NCBI RefSeq assembly: GCF_949987515.2
Contig: NC_082697.1
Location: forward strand, 24,001,730 to 24,065,729
Reading direction: 5' to 3'
Length of the DNA stretch: 64,000 nucleotides
From: Delphinus delphis
Taxonomy: Eukaryota > Chordata > Mammalia > Artiodactyla > Delphinidae
Part shown: in pieces, positions 1 to 10,600 of the stretch
Layout: each line of letters begins with the position of its first letter
Position numbering within the stretch: the first letter of the stretch is position 1
Translations under genes and position numbers: made by a program
The notes under the pieces: generated by a model
The model's database searches: none
What the model was told of the DNA's origin: nothing
Seen by the model: only the letters and a program-made list of their open reading frames with translations

Positions 1-279
1 GTCTCTCTTGGTCTGGGCTCTAGCTGAGGAGTGGGAGAAAGGGTGGTTGTAGAATTGTCTTCTCTATCCTTATGTATGTTGGACATCTAATGTATTATTG
101 AAATGACCCAGGTACAGCTAAGCTAAGTTATTAAGTGGTCCTAAAGTGGTAATAATCGTTGAAGCTCTCACCCCAAACCACTGCAGATTTCTCATAAAGC
201 CTACTCCAAATTCATAAAATTTAAATTAGAGTCCCTCCCTCCAGAATTCTAGATAATAGGAATATCAGCATGTTTAAAA

Positions 280-2470
280 TTATGAAAATTCTAAGAAGAG
301 GACAAGGCGCTATCAAAACACAAAGTGAATTTGGGGGAAAAACAGAACTTATAGAAATTTTAAAATTATTGAAGTGAATAACTTATTCAGCAAATTAGAC
401 ACAGCTGAATTGGAAGATGATTTTGAAGAAATTACCCAGAATACAGCAGACAATAAATTAAGAGATGGAAATATGAAAGAGGTCAAGAGAAGTGAAGGAT
501 AAGATGAAAAGTTGAATGTATATCTGAAAAGAGTTCCAGAAGAAGATAAAGAAATTGAGGAGGGACAATAGTGAAAGAGAGAATGGCTGAAATTTTTCCA
601 GAATTGATGAAAGACATGAGCCCTCAGATTCAGAAGTCCAGTAATTCTGAGCCCTACAAATAAAAATAAATTCACATCTAGACACAAAATTGTAAAACTA
701 CAGAGCGTGAAAAACAAAGAGAATGTTAAAAGCAACTCAGAATCAAAGACCAGTTATTTACAAAGGGAAGGTTATCAGACCCACAGCTAATTTCTCAGTG
801 GCAACATTGGAAGCCATGAAATATTAGAATAATATTTTCAAAGTGATGAGAAAATTATTAACAGCCCAGAATTTTAAACAAAGCTATAGTATCAAGAGTA
901 GTATGAATTAAAGACCTTTTTAAAGAGACTAAGAGAATTTACCATTAACAGACCCTTGCTAATTGAACTGCCCAAGGATGTACTTCAGGAAGAAGAAAAT
1001 TGAACCTAAGATGGAAGAATTAAGAGCTAAGAAGGAATGGTGAGCTAAATAATTGGTAAACATGGGGTAAATCTAAATAAGCGTTGACTTATTTAGTAAT
1101 AATGATGATCATATATGGTCTTTTGACATTAAGTCAGATATGTCTGTTGACATTTTTAAAATATCACTAAAATAATAGAATGTATAGCTTCTAAACTAGT
1201 AGTGGGGGGGTAGACAGGAAGGGCATGATGAAAACAATACAATAAAATTCAGGAAAAGTAGGAAAACAGCATAGAAAAAGAAGGGTAAAAAGCAGTGGTA
1301 TCATAAAATGATAAACCAGAATATACCAGTAATTAACAGTAAATGCAAATGAATTATAAGCACTGATAAAAAGAAAGTGATTAATAGATTGAATAATAAT
1401 CTCAGATTTAGTTATGTGCTCTTACAGGAATGATATAAAACATAAGGTCTCAGTTCATAGTTAAAAGGATAGAGAAAAATAGAGAAACCAGATGAATATT
1501 AACCAACAAAAAGGAGTATAACAATATTTTTATCAGATAAAAAGCATTACTGAGGATGAAAAGGACCACTGTATAATATAAAAAGAAGAATTCAGGAAGA
1601 TAGCTAAACTTTTGTGTTCTTAATAACCTAGCCTCAAAATATGTGAGGCAAAAATGGTCAGAATTCATATAGATAGCAAATCCTAGGGGAGATTTTAACA
1701 CACCTGGGTTAGTGATTGATGGATTGAGCAAAAACTAGTAAGGATAAAGAAAGTTTGAATAATATAATTAGAATAGTTTGATATAATGGATATATTCAGA
1801 AACCATACACTAAAAATTCAAGAATTCTTAATCTTTACAAGAGTAACATTTATATAAATTGACCATATGTTATTCCCACATCAGGTTTCAGTAAATACCA
1901 AATATTGGTAACACACAGATCATTTTCTCTGACCACAGTGCAATTAAGTCAAGTCAGTGGCCAAAAACAAAGAAGCAGAAGAAGAAGAAAAAAAAAACTG
2001 ACCAACTAAAATATCCCATATTTTTAGAAATTTTAAAATATGTTCTAAATACCCAATGATTTTTTAAAAAGCAATCATGATGGACATTAGAAAATATTTA
2101 GAAGGGAATAATGAGAATGGTACATATCAAAACTTGTGAGATGTAGACAGTATAGCATTTGGAAGAAAATTTGAGCCCTCAGATACTTATATTAGAGCAG
2201 AACATCAAATGAAAATTAACAGGCCAAATGTCTGACTTAAGAATTGAGAAAAAGAACAGCAAAGTAATAATTTAGGAGGAAGGAAATAATAAAGGTAAGA
2301 GCAGAGATAAGTAAAGTATGAATTAAAAAACCCAATGGAACAGAGCAGCAAAACCAAAGGATATTTCTTTGAAAAGACAACTAAAATTGATCCTGGTAAG
2401 ACAAATAAAAAAGAAAGAGGCACAAGCAATGTCAAGAAAGAAAAAAAGCATACACTTTAGAGGGTGTATT
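280..2470 (+). mobile_element. Old degenerate LINE-1 (L1M-type), sense
   Basis: The A-rich plus strand resembles L1 in order: an ORF1-terminal/linker-like part near 480-1030 (including a stretch similar to the 'agaatttaccattaacagacc' region of L1M/HAL1 copies), then ORF2-like segments near 1450-1730 and 1910-2450. The frames are full of stops. The match was made from memory of L1 consensus text, so the subfamily is not assigned. Confidence 0.6.
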
Positions 2471-2499
2471 TTATAGTATGTGAATTATATCTTAATTTT

Positions 2500-2871
2500 T
2501 TAAAATATTTATTTGTTTATTTTCCTTATTATTTTTCGCTGTGTCAGGACTTAGTTGCGGCACACGGGATCTTTGTTGAGGCATACGGGATCCTTTTTTT
2601 TTTCCATTACAGCATGTGGTCTGCTCAGGTTTCTCTTTAGTTGCGGCACACAGGCTTCTCTCTAGTTGTGGCGTGCAGGCTCCAGAGCCTATGGGCTCTG
2701 TAGTTTGCCGCACATGGGCTCTCTCGTTGAGGCGTACGAGCTCAGAGGTTGTGGCACGCAGGCTTAGTTGCCCCGCAGCATGTGGAATCTTAGTTTCCCG
2801 ACCAGGGATCGAACCCACATCCCCTGCATTGGAAGGCAGATTCTTTACCACTGGACCACCAGGGGAATCCC
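2500..2871 (-). mobile_element. CHR-type tRNA SINE, antisense, inside the old L1
   Basis: Read on the minus strand it has the SINE head GGGATTCCCCTGGTGGTCCAG, a B-box-like GGGTTCGATCCC, the body and an A-rich tail. CTTAATTTT-like sequence at both edges may be the target-site duplication. It is more diverged than the CHR-2 copies later in the window. Confidence 0.82.
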
Positions 2872-2884
2872 TTAATTTTAAAAA

Positions 2885-3287
2885 AGAATGGAAAGAAGAG
2901 TATTCCATGAATAACTTTATGCTAATAAATTTGAAAGCATTGGCAAAGAAACAGTTTTCTGGAAAATATAATTTAAAACTGACTTAATAAGGCATATCAA
3001 ATGAAAAATCTATAACTACTTAAGAAATTGAAATAATCTGTCTCCCTGTGAATCAATTAGTATAACCACAGGCTCAGATGATTTTACAGGTGAGTTTTAC
3101 TAAATATTTAAAAGACAGATACACATATTATTTCAGAGCATAGAAAAAGAGGAAAGATGCTTTCCAGCTCATTTTGAAGTTGTTTTAATCTTGATACTAA
3201 AATTAAAGGACAGGAAGAGAGGATAATTATAGGCTATTTTCACTTACGAGCACAGACGCTAAATCCTAGGAAGTCTAATAGTATCAG
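2885..3287 (+). mobile_element. Continuation of old L1M (ORF2-like)
   Basis: After the SINE, L1 ORF2-like text resumes: a stretch resembling the 'ggctcagatgattttacagg' segment of the reverse transcriptase region and its downstream part. Heavily mutated, no frame. Confidence 0.5.
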
Positions 3288-3296
3288 AAATTAGAG

Positions 3297-3481
3297 GGAC
3301 TTCCCTGGCGGTCCAGTGGTTAAGACTTCACCTTCCAGTGCAGGGGGTGTGGGTTCCATCTCTGGTCGGGGAGCTAAGATCCCACTTGCCTCACGACCAA
3401 AAAACCAAAGCATAAAACAGAAGCAATATTGTAACAAATCCAATAAAGACTTTAAAAGTGGTCCACATCAAAAAAATCTTT
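3297..3481 (+). mobile_element. CHR-family SINE with alternative 3' body
   Basis: The tRNA-like head GGGACTTCCCTGGCGGTCCAG is followed by a 3' body ending in AATAAAGACTTTAAAAGTGG and CACATCAAAAAAA. Its outer duplication AGAAATTAGA appears at 3288-3297 and again near 3820-3829, beyond the next SINE, so the next SINE landed in this one's tail. Confidence 0.8.
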
Positions 3482-3800
3482 AGGGACTTCCCTGGTGGTA
3501 TAGTGGTTAAGAATCTGCCTTCCAGTGCAGGGGACACGGGTTCGACCCCTGGTCCAGGAAGATCCCACATGCCACGGAGCAGCTGAGCCTGTGCACCACA
3601 ACTACTGAAGCCCTCACACTTAGAGCCCATGATCCACAACAAGAGAAGCAACTGCAATGAGAAACCTGTGCACCGCAATGAAGAGTAGCCCCTGCTCGCT
3701 GTAACTAGAGAAAGCCCGTGCACAGCAACGAAGACCCAAATCAGCCAAAAATAAATAAGCAAACAACTAAGTAAAATACTTGAAAAAAAATCTTCAAAAA
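3482..3800 (+). mobile_element. CHR-1 SINE nested in the tail of the preceding SINE
   Basis: It starts AGGGACTTCCCTGGTGG, has GGGTTCGACCCC as B box, several CAACTACTG units and an AAATAAAT-type tail. AAAAAAATCTT at about 3471-3481 recurs at about 3784-3793, a likely target-site duplication inside the older SINE's A tail. Confidence 0.85.
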
Positions 3801-3837
3801 ATTTTTTAAAAATAAAAGAAATTAGAAAGATGTGGAG

Positions 3838-4435
3838 CAAGAGGAGTCCTCAGACTGCTAGTAAGAGTATAAACTGGCGTAACCGCTTTTGAGTGTAGTT
3901 TACCAATATCTAGTAAAATTGAAGGTGCTTATACTTTAAAACCTAGCGATTTTAAGTATATAGTCTAAAGACACTCTTACATGTCTGTGGAATACAGGAC
4001 AAATACATGACACTGCAAAATTCTAAGGATGAAAAGTTAGTATTCATCAGCAGGAGAATGGATTTATCGGTTCCATAAAATGGGGCACTATTATAGCAGC
4101 CAAGATGGATGAATCTCAGAAAATAATATTAAGTGAAAAGGGAAACTGAAGAAGAATGGTGTCACTTATACAAAGATTAAAAGCGTACAAAAAATGTAAT
4201 GCAGTTTATGTATGTAGGAAAGGTAAACACGCATGGAACTGTTAACCCCAGATATAAGATAAGAAGGAGGGAATGGAAAGAGATTGGGAAGGAGGCGGCA
4301 GCTTCTGGTGTATCTGCATATATATCTGAAGGAGGCAGGGTAGAATGTGTAGATTTAAATAAGGTAGATGGTGGTATAAAAATTTTCCATACCTTCTTAT
4401 ATTTTTGAAATATTTCATTAAAAACAAACATTGTG
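3838..4435 (+). mobile_element. Old L1M 3' part
   Basis: The text resembles the 3' end of an old L1 (patterns such as 'gcagccaagatggatgaatctc' and 'aaagggagagattgggaa'). It ends about 40 bases before the NCOA6 exon at 4478. Low certainty on edges. Confidence 0.5.
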
Positions 4436-4477
4436 CCAATGCCAGTACTCTATTCTAGGGATTTTTTTTTTCTCTAG

Positions 4478-4606
4478 GATTAATAAGGATGACCAGCCCT
4501 GCCACTGTTATGATACCCCAGGGTGGAAATGTGTCATCTTCCATGATGGCACCAGGCCCCAATTCAGAACTGCAGCCCAGGACTCCTCGCCCTGCTTCTC
4601 AGTCAG
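4478..4606 (+). CDS. NCOA6: NCOA6 coding exon (first in window)
   Basis: It begins after a T-rich tract ending in TCTCTAG and stops before GTATTG. The first two bases complete a glycine codon and the last base starts an aspartate codon, so the intron phases agree with the next exon. It encodes about 43 residues with the motif TPRPASQS near the end, as in other mammalian NCOA6 proteins. The preceding exon is outside the window. Confidence 0.93.
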
Positions 4607-7600
4607 GTATTGACCTCCAATCTTTGAGAATTGAAGAGGCTGAACTCCCTGCACAGATCATTACAAAATTCACCTCTCTCTGATGCCAAATTCCTAACTG
4701 CGCAGCTTAAATGCTGTCTTCTATGTAAAATCTGCCCTAGTTTCTTAAAGCTGGAAGTCATCATTTCCTTCTCAGAATTTCTTCTCAGAATTTCACATTA
4801 TTCTTATCATTATTCTTATTCCTAAAAATCTATTCCTTGGCCTACTTAGTCCTGCCACTCCGTGATCGAGAATTCTGTATTTGTTTTGTTTTTTTATAGT
4901 TCCTCAGAATGTGCTTTGGAGGATACTCCACATTTTATGTTTGGCTCTTATATCCACTTAGAATCATAAGCTCTTTCTAGACAAGATTCATCTTTCTGTC
5001 ATCTCGGCAGTTGCTTTGCATTATAGCAAGTGCTCACAAATGTTTCATTGAATGATCCCAGAACATTTTACTCTATATTTGCAGAATTGCCAAGACTGTA
5101 GGATTGCTGAAAGATCTAGGTTGCAGTAAGTTAATTATTGCTTTGTTGACTGTCTTTAAACAGATGCAATGGATCCACTCCTCTCTGGGCTCCATATACA
5201 GCAGCAAAGTCATCCCTCAGGATCTTTAGCTCCCCCGCACCACCCAATGCAGCCCGTCCCTGTGAACAGACAGTTAAACCCAGCTAATTTTCCCCAGCTG
5301 CAGCCGCAGCCGCAGCAACAGCCACAGCAGCAGCAGCTGCAGACAAGACCCCCACAGCAACATCAGCAGCAGCAGCCGCAGGGAATTCGACCCCAGTTTA
5401 CTGCCCCAGCTCAGGTGCCTGTTCCTCCAGGCTGGAACCAGCTGCCTTCGGGAGCCCTTCAGCCTCCTCCAGCCCAGAGTTCTCTGGGCACAATGACTGC
5501 AAATCAAGGGTGGAAGAAGGCTCCTTTGCCTGGCCCAATGCAACAGCAACTCCAGGCAAGACCATCCTTAGCCACGGTACAGACACCTTCCCACCCTCCC
5601 CCTCCGTATCCCTTTGGCAGCCAGCAAGCTTCACAAGCCCATACAAACTTTCCTCAGATGAGCAACCCAGGCCAGTTCACAGCTCCTCAGATGAAGAGCT
5701 TGCAGGGAGGGCCCTCTAGGGTCCCAGCCCCCCTGCAGCAGCCCCACCTCACCAACAAGTCTCCTGCCTCCTCACCCTCCTCCTTCCAGCAGGGATCCCC
5801 TGCATCCTCCCCAACGGTTAACCAAACTCAGCAGCAGATGGGACCAAGGCCACCTCAAAATAACCCACTTCCCCAGGGATTTCAGCAGCCCGTCAGCTCT
5901 CCGGGTCGGAATCCTATGGTTCAACAGGGAAACGTGCCACCTAACTTCATGGTGATGCAGCAGCAACCACCAAATCAGGGGCCACAGAGTTTACATCCAG
6001 GCCTAGGAGGTGAGGAACACTGAAGCCATTTGTGTTGGTAAATTTACTAGAGATAGATCTTAGCAGAACTTCAATTTTTAGAGTTAATGGAGGGAGTGAA
6101 ATAAGGATGTAATTATTTGGTTTTGTGGATATAGTGGTGACACTTGATATGACTTAGTTAACTTGATACATTATGCAGCATCTTACTGGTTATGTTTAAG
6201 CTAGCCCTCTGGATAAAAATGCAGGTAAAATTCAATATAGAGATGTTCATTTTGTTTTTCAAAATATTTTTGCTTGATCTTCTTCTAGTAAATTAAAACG
6301 TCCAGAAGAAACAGGATTTTATTAACAGCTTAAGCTACTCAGCTGTTGAAAACATTAAGATTATGCAATAGAGCAAAAATGAAAAGATAAGAATAGGGTT
6401 TTGTTGGGGAAAAGGCCCTTCTGATTTTCAATTTTGATAATCCTAGTTAGTAAAATAGCATGGTGTTTGTTAAATTTGATTAAAATATAAAGGGGAATAA
6501 GTTCAGAAATCATTGACTTTTATAGTTTTATAATGCCAATGCCTGCTCCTTAGAGAGGGAATTCCACCAGTTATACCTAAAGGAGATTTATTTATTTATT
6601 TTGTAAGGTGCCTCTTGTATGAAGAAAAAGCAATGGAGCTTAATGTGTGAGAGGTAAAACGATTACAGTAAAACTTATCCATCTCCATGTTTATTATTTA
6701 TTCCTATTAATCATTGATCTAGTGCACATGAATGTGCTTGGAGCTTTTCAGTAAAGTATAGAGAGTAATACCGTCATCTGATAAACATACCCCCCACCAA
6801 AAGACACCCATTGCCTACCCAGAAAAAAACCCTTGCATCTTTAGTGCAACATAGCAAAGGCATGTTCCCATGATTTCTGGTGAAATTAAGTTGCTCATCA
6901 GTCTTTTTTCACTCTCTTGTAATTACTTTTACTGACATGCAGGCGGTAATATTTGAATCCTAAGAAGTTTTTAGAAAGTGCAAGAATGTTTCGGCTCCAA
7001 ACTTCACTGTTCTGGGCATCTAGCCTTGGATCAGTGGAAGCTGGGTAGTCCCTCCTGCAAATGTGATTACAGATTTAATTACAATGGAAGCATGCAAATG
7101 GGGACTTGTCACTGCTAAAGAAAGGACAAATGCATATTTGTCTACAGAGCGTTTTTCGGGACATTGAAAATTTGGCCCTTAAATAAATGGACTAATACAA
7201 AAAAATTTTAAGTGAGCTTAGGTCTTAATGCTTTTCATAGAGCAAGTGATGTGCTCACCTAGGTGATCTGGCCACATCCAGGCCTATGTTATAAACTATG
7301 AGTGGGTTCTGAGATTCTCCTTATTACAGATTTGTTTTCTGAAATTAAACCTTCCTATAAAAGAAAATATTACTTTAGTAAGATTGCATCAGAGTACGGT
7401 TTTTGGTACCACAGCTGTCAGTATTTCAGCAATCCTTTTGAGGGGAAGGTGTAATGATAAATTTAATATACCCTCACTTTGACGCTCCTGTGAATTGTTT
7501 CTGATCTCTCGTCTCTTCCAAAGAGACAAGCACAATATTGGGGAGAAATTTTCCACAAAGGAAATTATCATCCATTTCCCTCAATGGAAATAAAAAAATC

Positions 7601-10600
7601 ACCTATGTATGCTTAATATCAGGACCCAGGTCTTTGTTTTATAGTAGTTCTTATCAGTTTGTGTGAATATGAGAGAATTTAGCATATTCCTTTGGTACCT
7701 GTGTTAAAGTATGTAAAGTTTTGGGGTCCATTGTATTACAGAAAAGTGAGCCCTAAACCTTGCTGTGACGTGGCCTCATCACATTTAGGGAGCAGATTGC
7801 CATCTTTTCCTTGGCATGTTCTAAGTGTAAATTTTTTAGTATTTCTTTTTCATTTTGACAATGCTCATGTAAGAGATTGTGTTGATTTTTTTAACCATCT
7901 TTCCCAACCTTATTAAAGATCCTACCAGTGTGACAGAGAGAGCTAAGCCAGTGGAGACTTCATGCAGCTCATCCTTCCTTATTCATTCCACATCTAAGCA
8001 AGAGTATAAATTTGCTAGGTAACTGCCTTACTCGTTGTTTTCTATTAAGGAATGCCTAAACGCCTCCCACCTGGCTTCTCAGCAGGACAGGCCAATCCGA
8101 ACTTTATGCAAGGTCAGGTGCCTTCGACCACAGCAACTACCCCTGGGAATTCAGGAGCCCCTCAGCTGCAAGCAAATCAAAATGTCCAGCATGCAGGTTT
8201 GTTTTCTGTGATTTATTCAGCCAGCATTTATTGAACATTGTGAGGTAGGTAGACAACAAGGATATACAGAGAAATAGAAACCCTGGTCCTTCCCTTTAGT
8301 TTCAGACCTATAAATAATTATTCTTTCAGGGCAATAACTGATATATTGAAATTAGGTAAAATGTCTGGAGAATCTAGAACCACCTAAAGAAAGGAGATAA
8401 AACTTGAGGTAGAGCTGGGGTCAGCATTTTTTTTTTCCTGAAAAGAACCAGATAGTAAATATTTTAGGCTTTGCAGGTTATATGTTCTTTGTTGCAACTA
8501 CATACCTTTGCTGTTGTAGCACCAAAGTAGCCATAGACGATACATAAATGAATGACCATGGTAGTGTTCCATCCTGCCTGTCTGCTACTGCAAAACTATA
8601 TTCCTGAACTCTGAATTCATGTTTATTTACAAACTGGCAATGGGCCTGATTTGGCCCATGGACCATAGTTTGCTGACTGCTCAGTTAGTGAAAGGGCAAA
8701 AGGTGTTTCTGGCAAAGGAGATGATAGGTACAAAGGCATGGAGGCACATGGCATTTTGAACAACTGTGGCTTTTAAAATCTCTTTATAGTTCATGTTAAC
8801 ATTGTATATGCTGAGTGTCTGAATTCTGTGGTGTTTGAAGACCAGACTTTAATCATTACAGGTTAGGAGGACAAATAGTGTGGAGCAGAATGGCTAAAAA
8901 GTATTTGTAAGCAACATTGTATAAGCCCAGACTTCATGTTTCTGGTTGCTTTTAGGTGACACATGACTAACCCTCTTACCCTTTCTCATTCAGGAAATTT
9001 GGACTGAGGTAGCACAAATATTTTCTGAACTCCGATCCCCACTTGGAGTTAGTTCAGTTATGTGGTTCCAACATTAATTATAAATCACTAAGGAAGGAGA
9101 ATAGTTTTAAACTTAAAAAAAAAAAAAAAAACCTCTTGAAAGCTTAGAGAAGGGTAGGGCAAACTGCATGACTTCCCCTATCTGCTAATGCAAAACTATA
9201 ATTCCTGAGTTATGTGAATTCATGTTTTCTATAGGAAGTTTTAAAACGGTGATAAAATCATTCATAATTCCTCCACATAAGCACAACTATTTTATTGATA
9301 TATTTTTATATGGTGCCTTCCTCCCACATGCACATATTGTTTTGATTTCTCTGTTTATCCCATCTAAGAGAGCTCTACTCTTGTCTGTCGTTTTCTCTTC
9401 TCCTACCCTACATTATTTCTCTTGTTAGCTTTTACTTCTTCCTGTGAAAATACTTTGTTATTTTACTCTTGCCAACTAGACTCTAAGGGGTCAGGGATTT
9501 GATCTGTCTTGTTTATTGATGTTACCTCAGTACCAAAAATGCCTTGTACATATTAGGTACTCAATAGATAATTGTTGATTGGATGAATATACACTGGTAT
9601 ATTAGTGTATATTGTATATACAGTGGTCATGGAATTCAATTTAAGGCCAGTTTAGAAAATCTTCCTTAGGATTCAGGAAAAATCTGGATTGTATTAACAG
9701 TGGACAGTTTGTCCCCTGTCTCCTGGCTGGAGCATGGACTGAGCTCATAACTTCATTGTGGCTACCACTTTTTAGTCCCCATTTAAAAATGAAAAAAAAG
9801 GGGGGGGAATAAAATAAGCTAGAAGGTTATTCTGCAAAAAGGGAGAGATAATATAAGCAGTTATAGGAAAGTCCCAAAGACCCAACAATAAGTAAACACT
9901 GCAGCAAGCCAAGCAGTGTTCTTTGTCTGAATTAGAAATAATTTAGAAGAATAAAACATGTCCCATGTGGTCCACCAGGGACTGCCACAGGGGAGGGTCA
10001 CTGAAGTTTTAACATCCTTTGTTGACTGTCCTCTGTCTGCAGCTTCTGAATTATCTTTTAGTTCCACCAGAGGCTCAGCTTCCAGATCAAGATTAAATAA
10101 TTTTTACCACATTGGGGCAGAGGAGACCTGTCTTTAAGAAGTATTAGCTGTTCTTTTCTTTACAGTGTAACATCCAGATGTCAGTCCAGATATCACATGC
10201 ATAACCTTTGAGAGTCATTATTAGTTTTCCAAGGAGCATTTTTAAATGTCTTCTCAACTTTGCTGAGGTTTTCTTAAGCGGCAACATCACATTTTTTGTT
10301 TCCTGACTCATCTAAAGCAGAGCTTATTTCACTAGCCTACAGTGCTTTTCATAAATTTTCTTCATTTTAAGGTAGCTGCACATCATTTTTAAATAATGAG
10401 ATGCTGCCTTTCTCTTTGTTTAATCTAAGAGAAAATAAACTTTATTGATCTTCAAAATGTTATCTTTAAGTTACCAAATAGGAGTAAAGAAACGGTTTCT
10501 CCTTCTCTATTGTATGATCACTGAGAATATATGCCACAGTCACATATCCATACTATGGAAAACTCAAAGAAGTATGTTAAGCACAGCACATTTGTTTATG

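Larger units (their letters stand above)
1..4477 (+). other. NCOA6: NCOA6 intron 5' of the first visible exon
   Basis: No exon was recognised here. Most of it is an old degenerate L1 (from about 280), interrupted by SINEs at about 2.5-2.87 kb and 3.3-3.8 kb. The first 250 bases hold nothing I can name. Confidence 0.75.
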
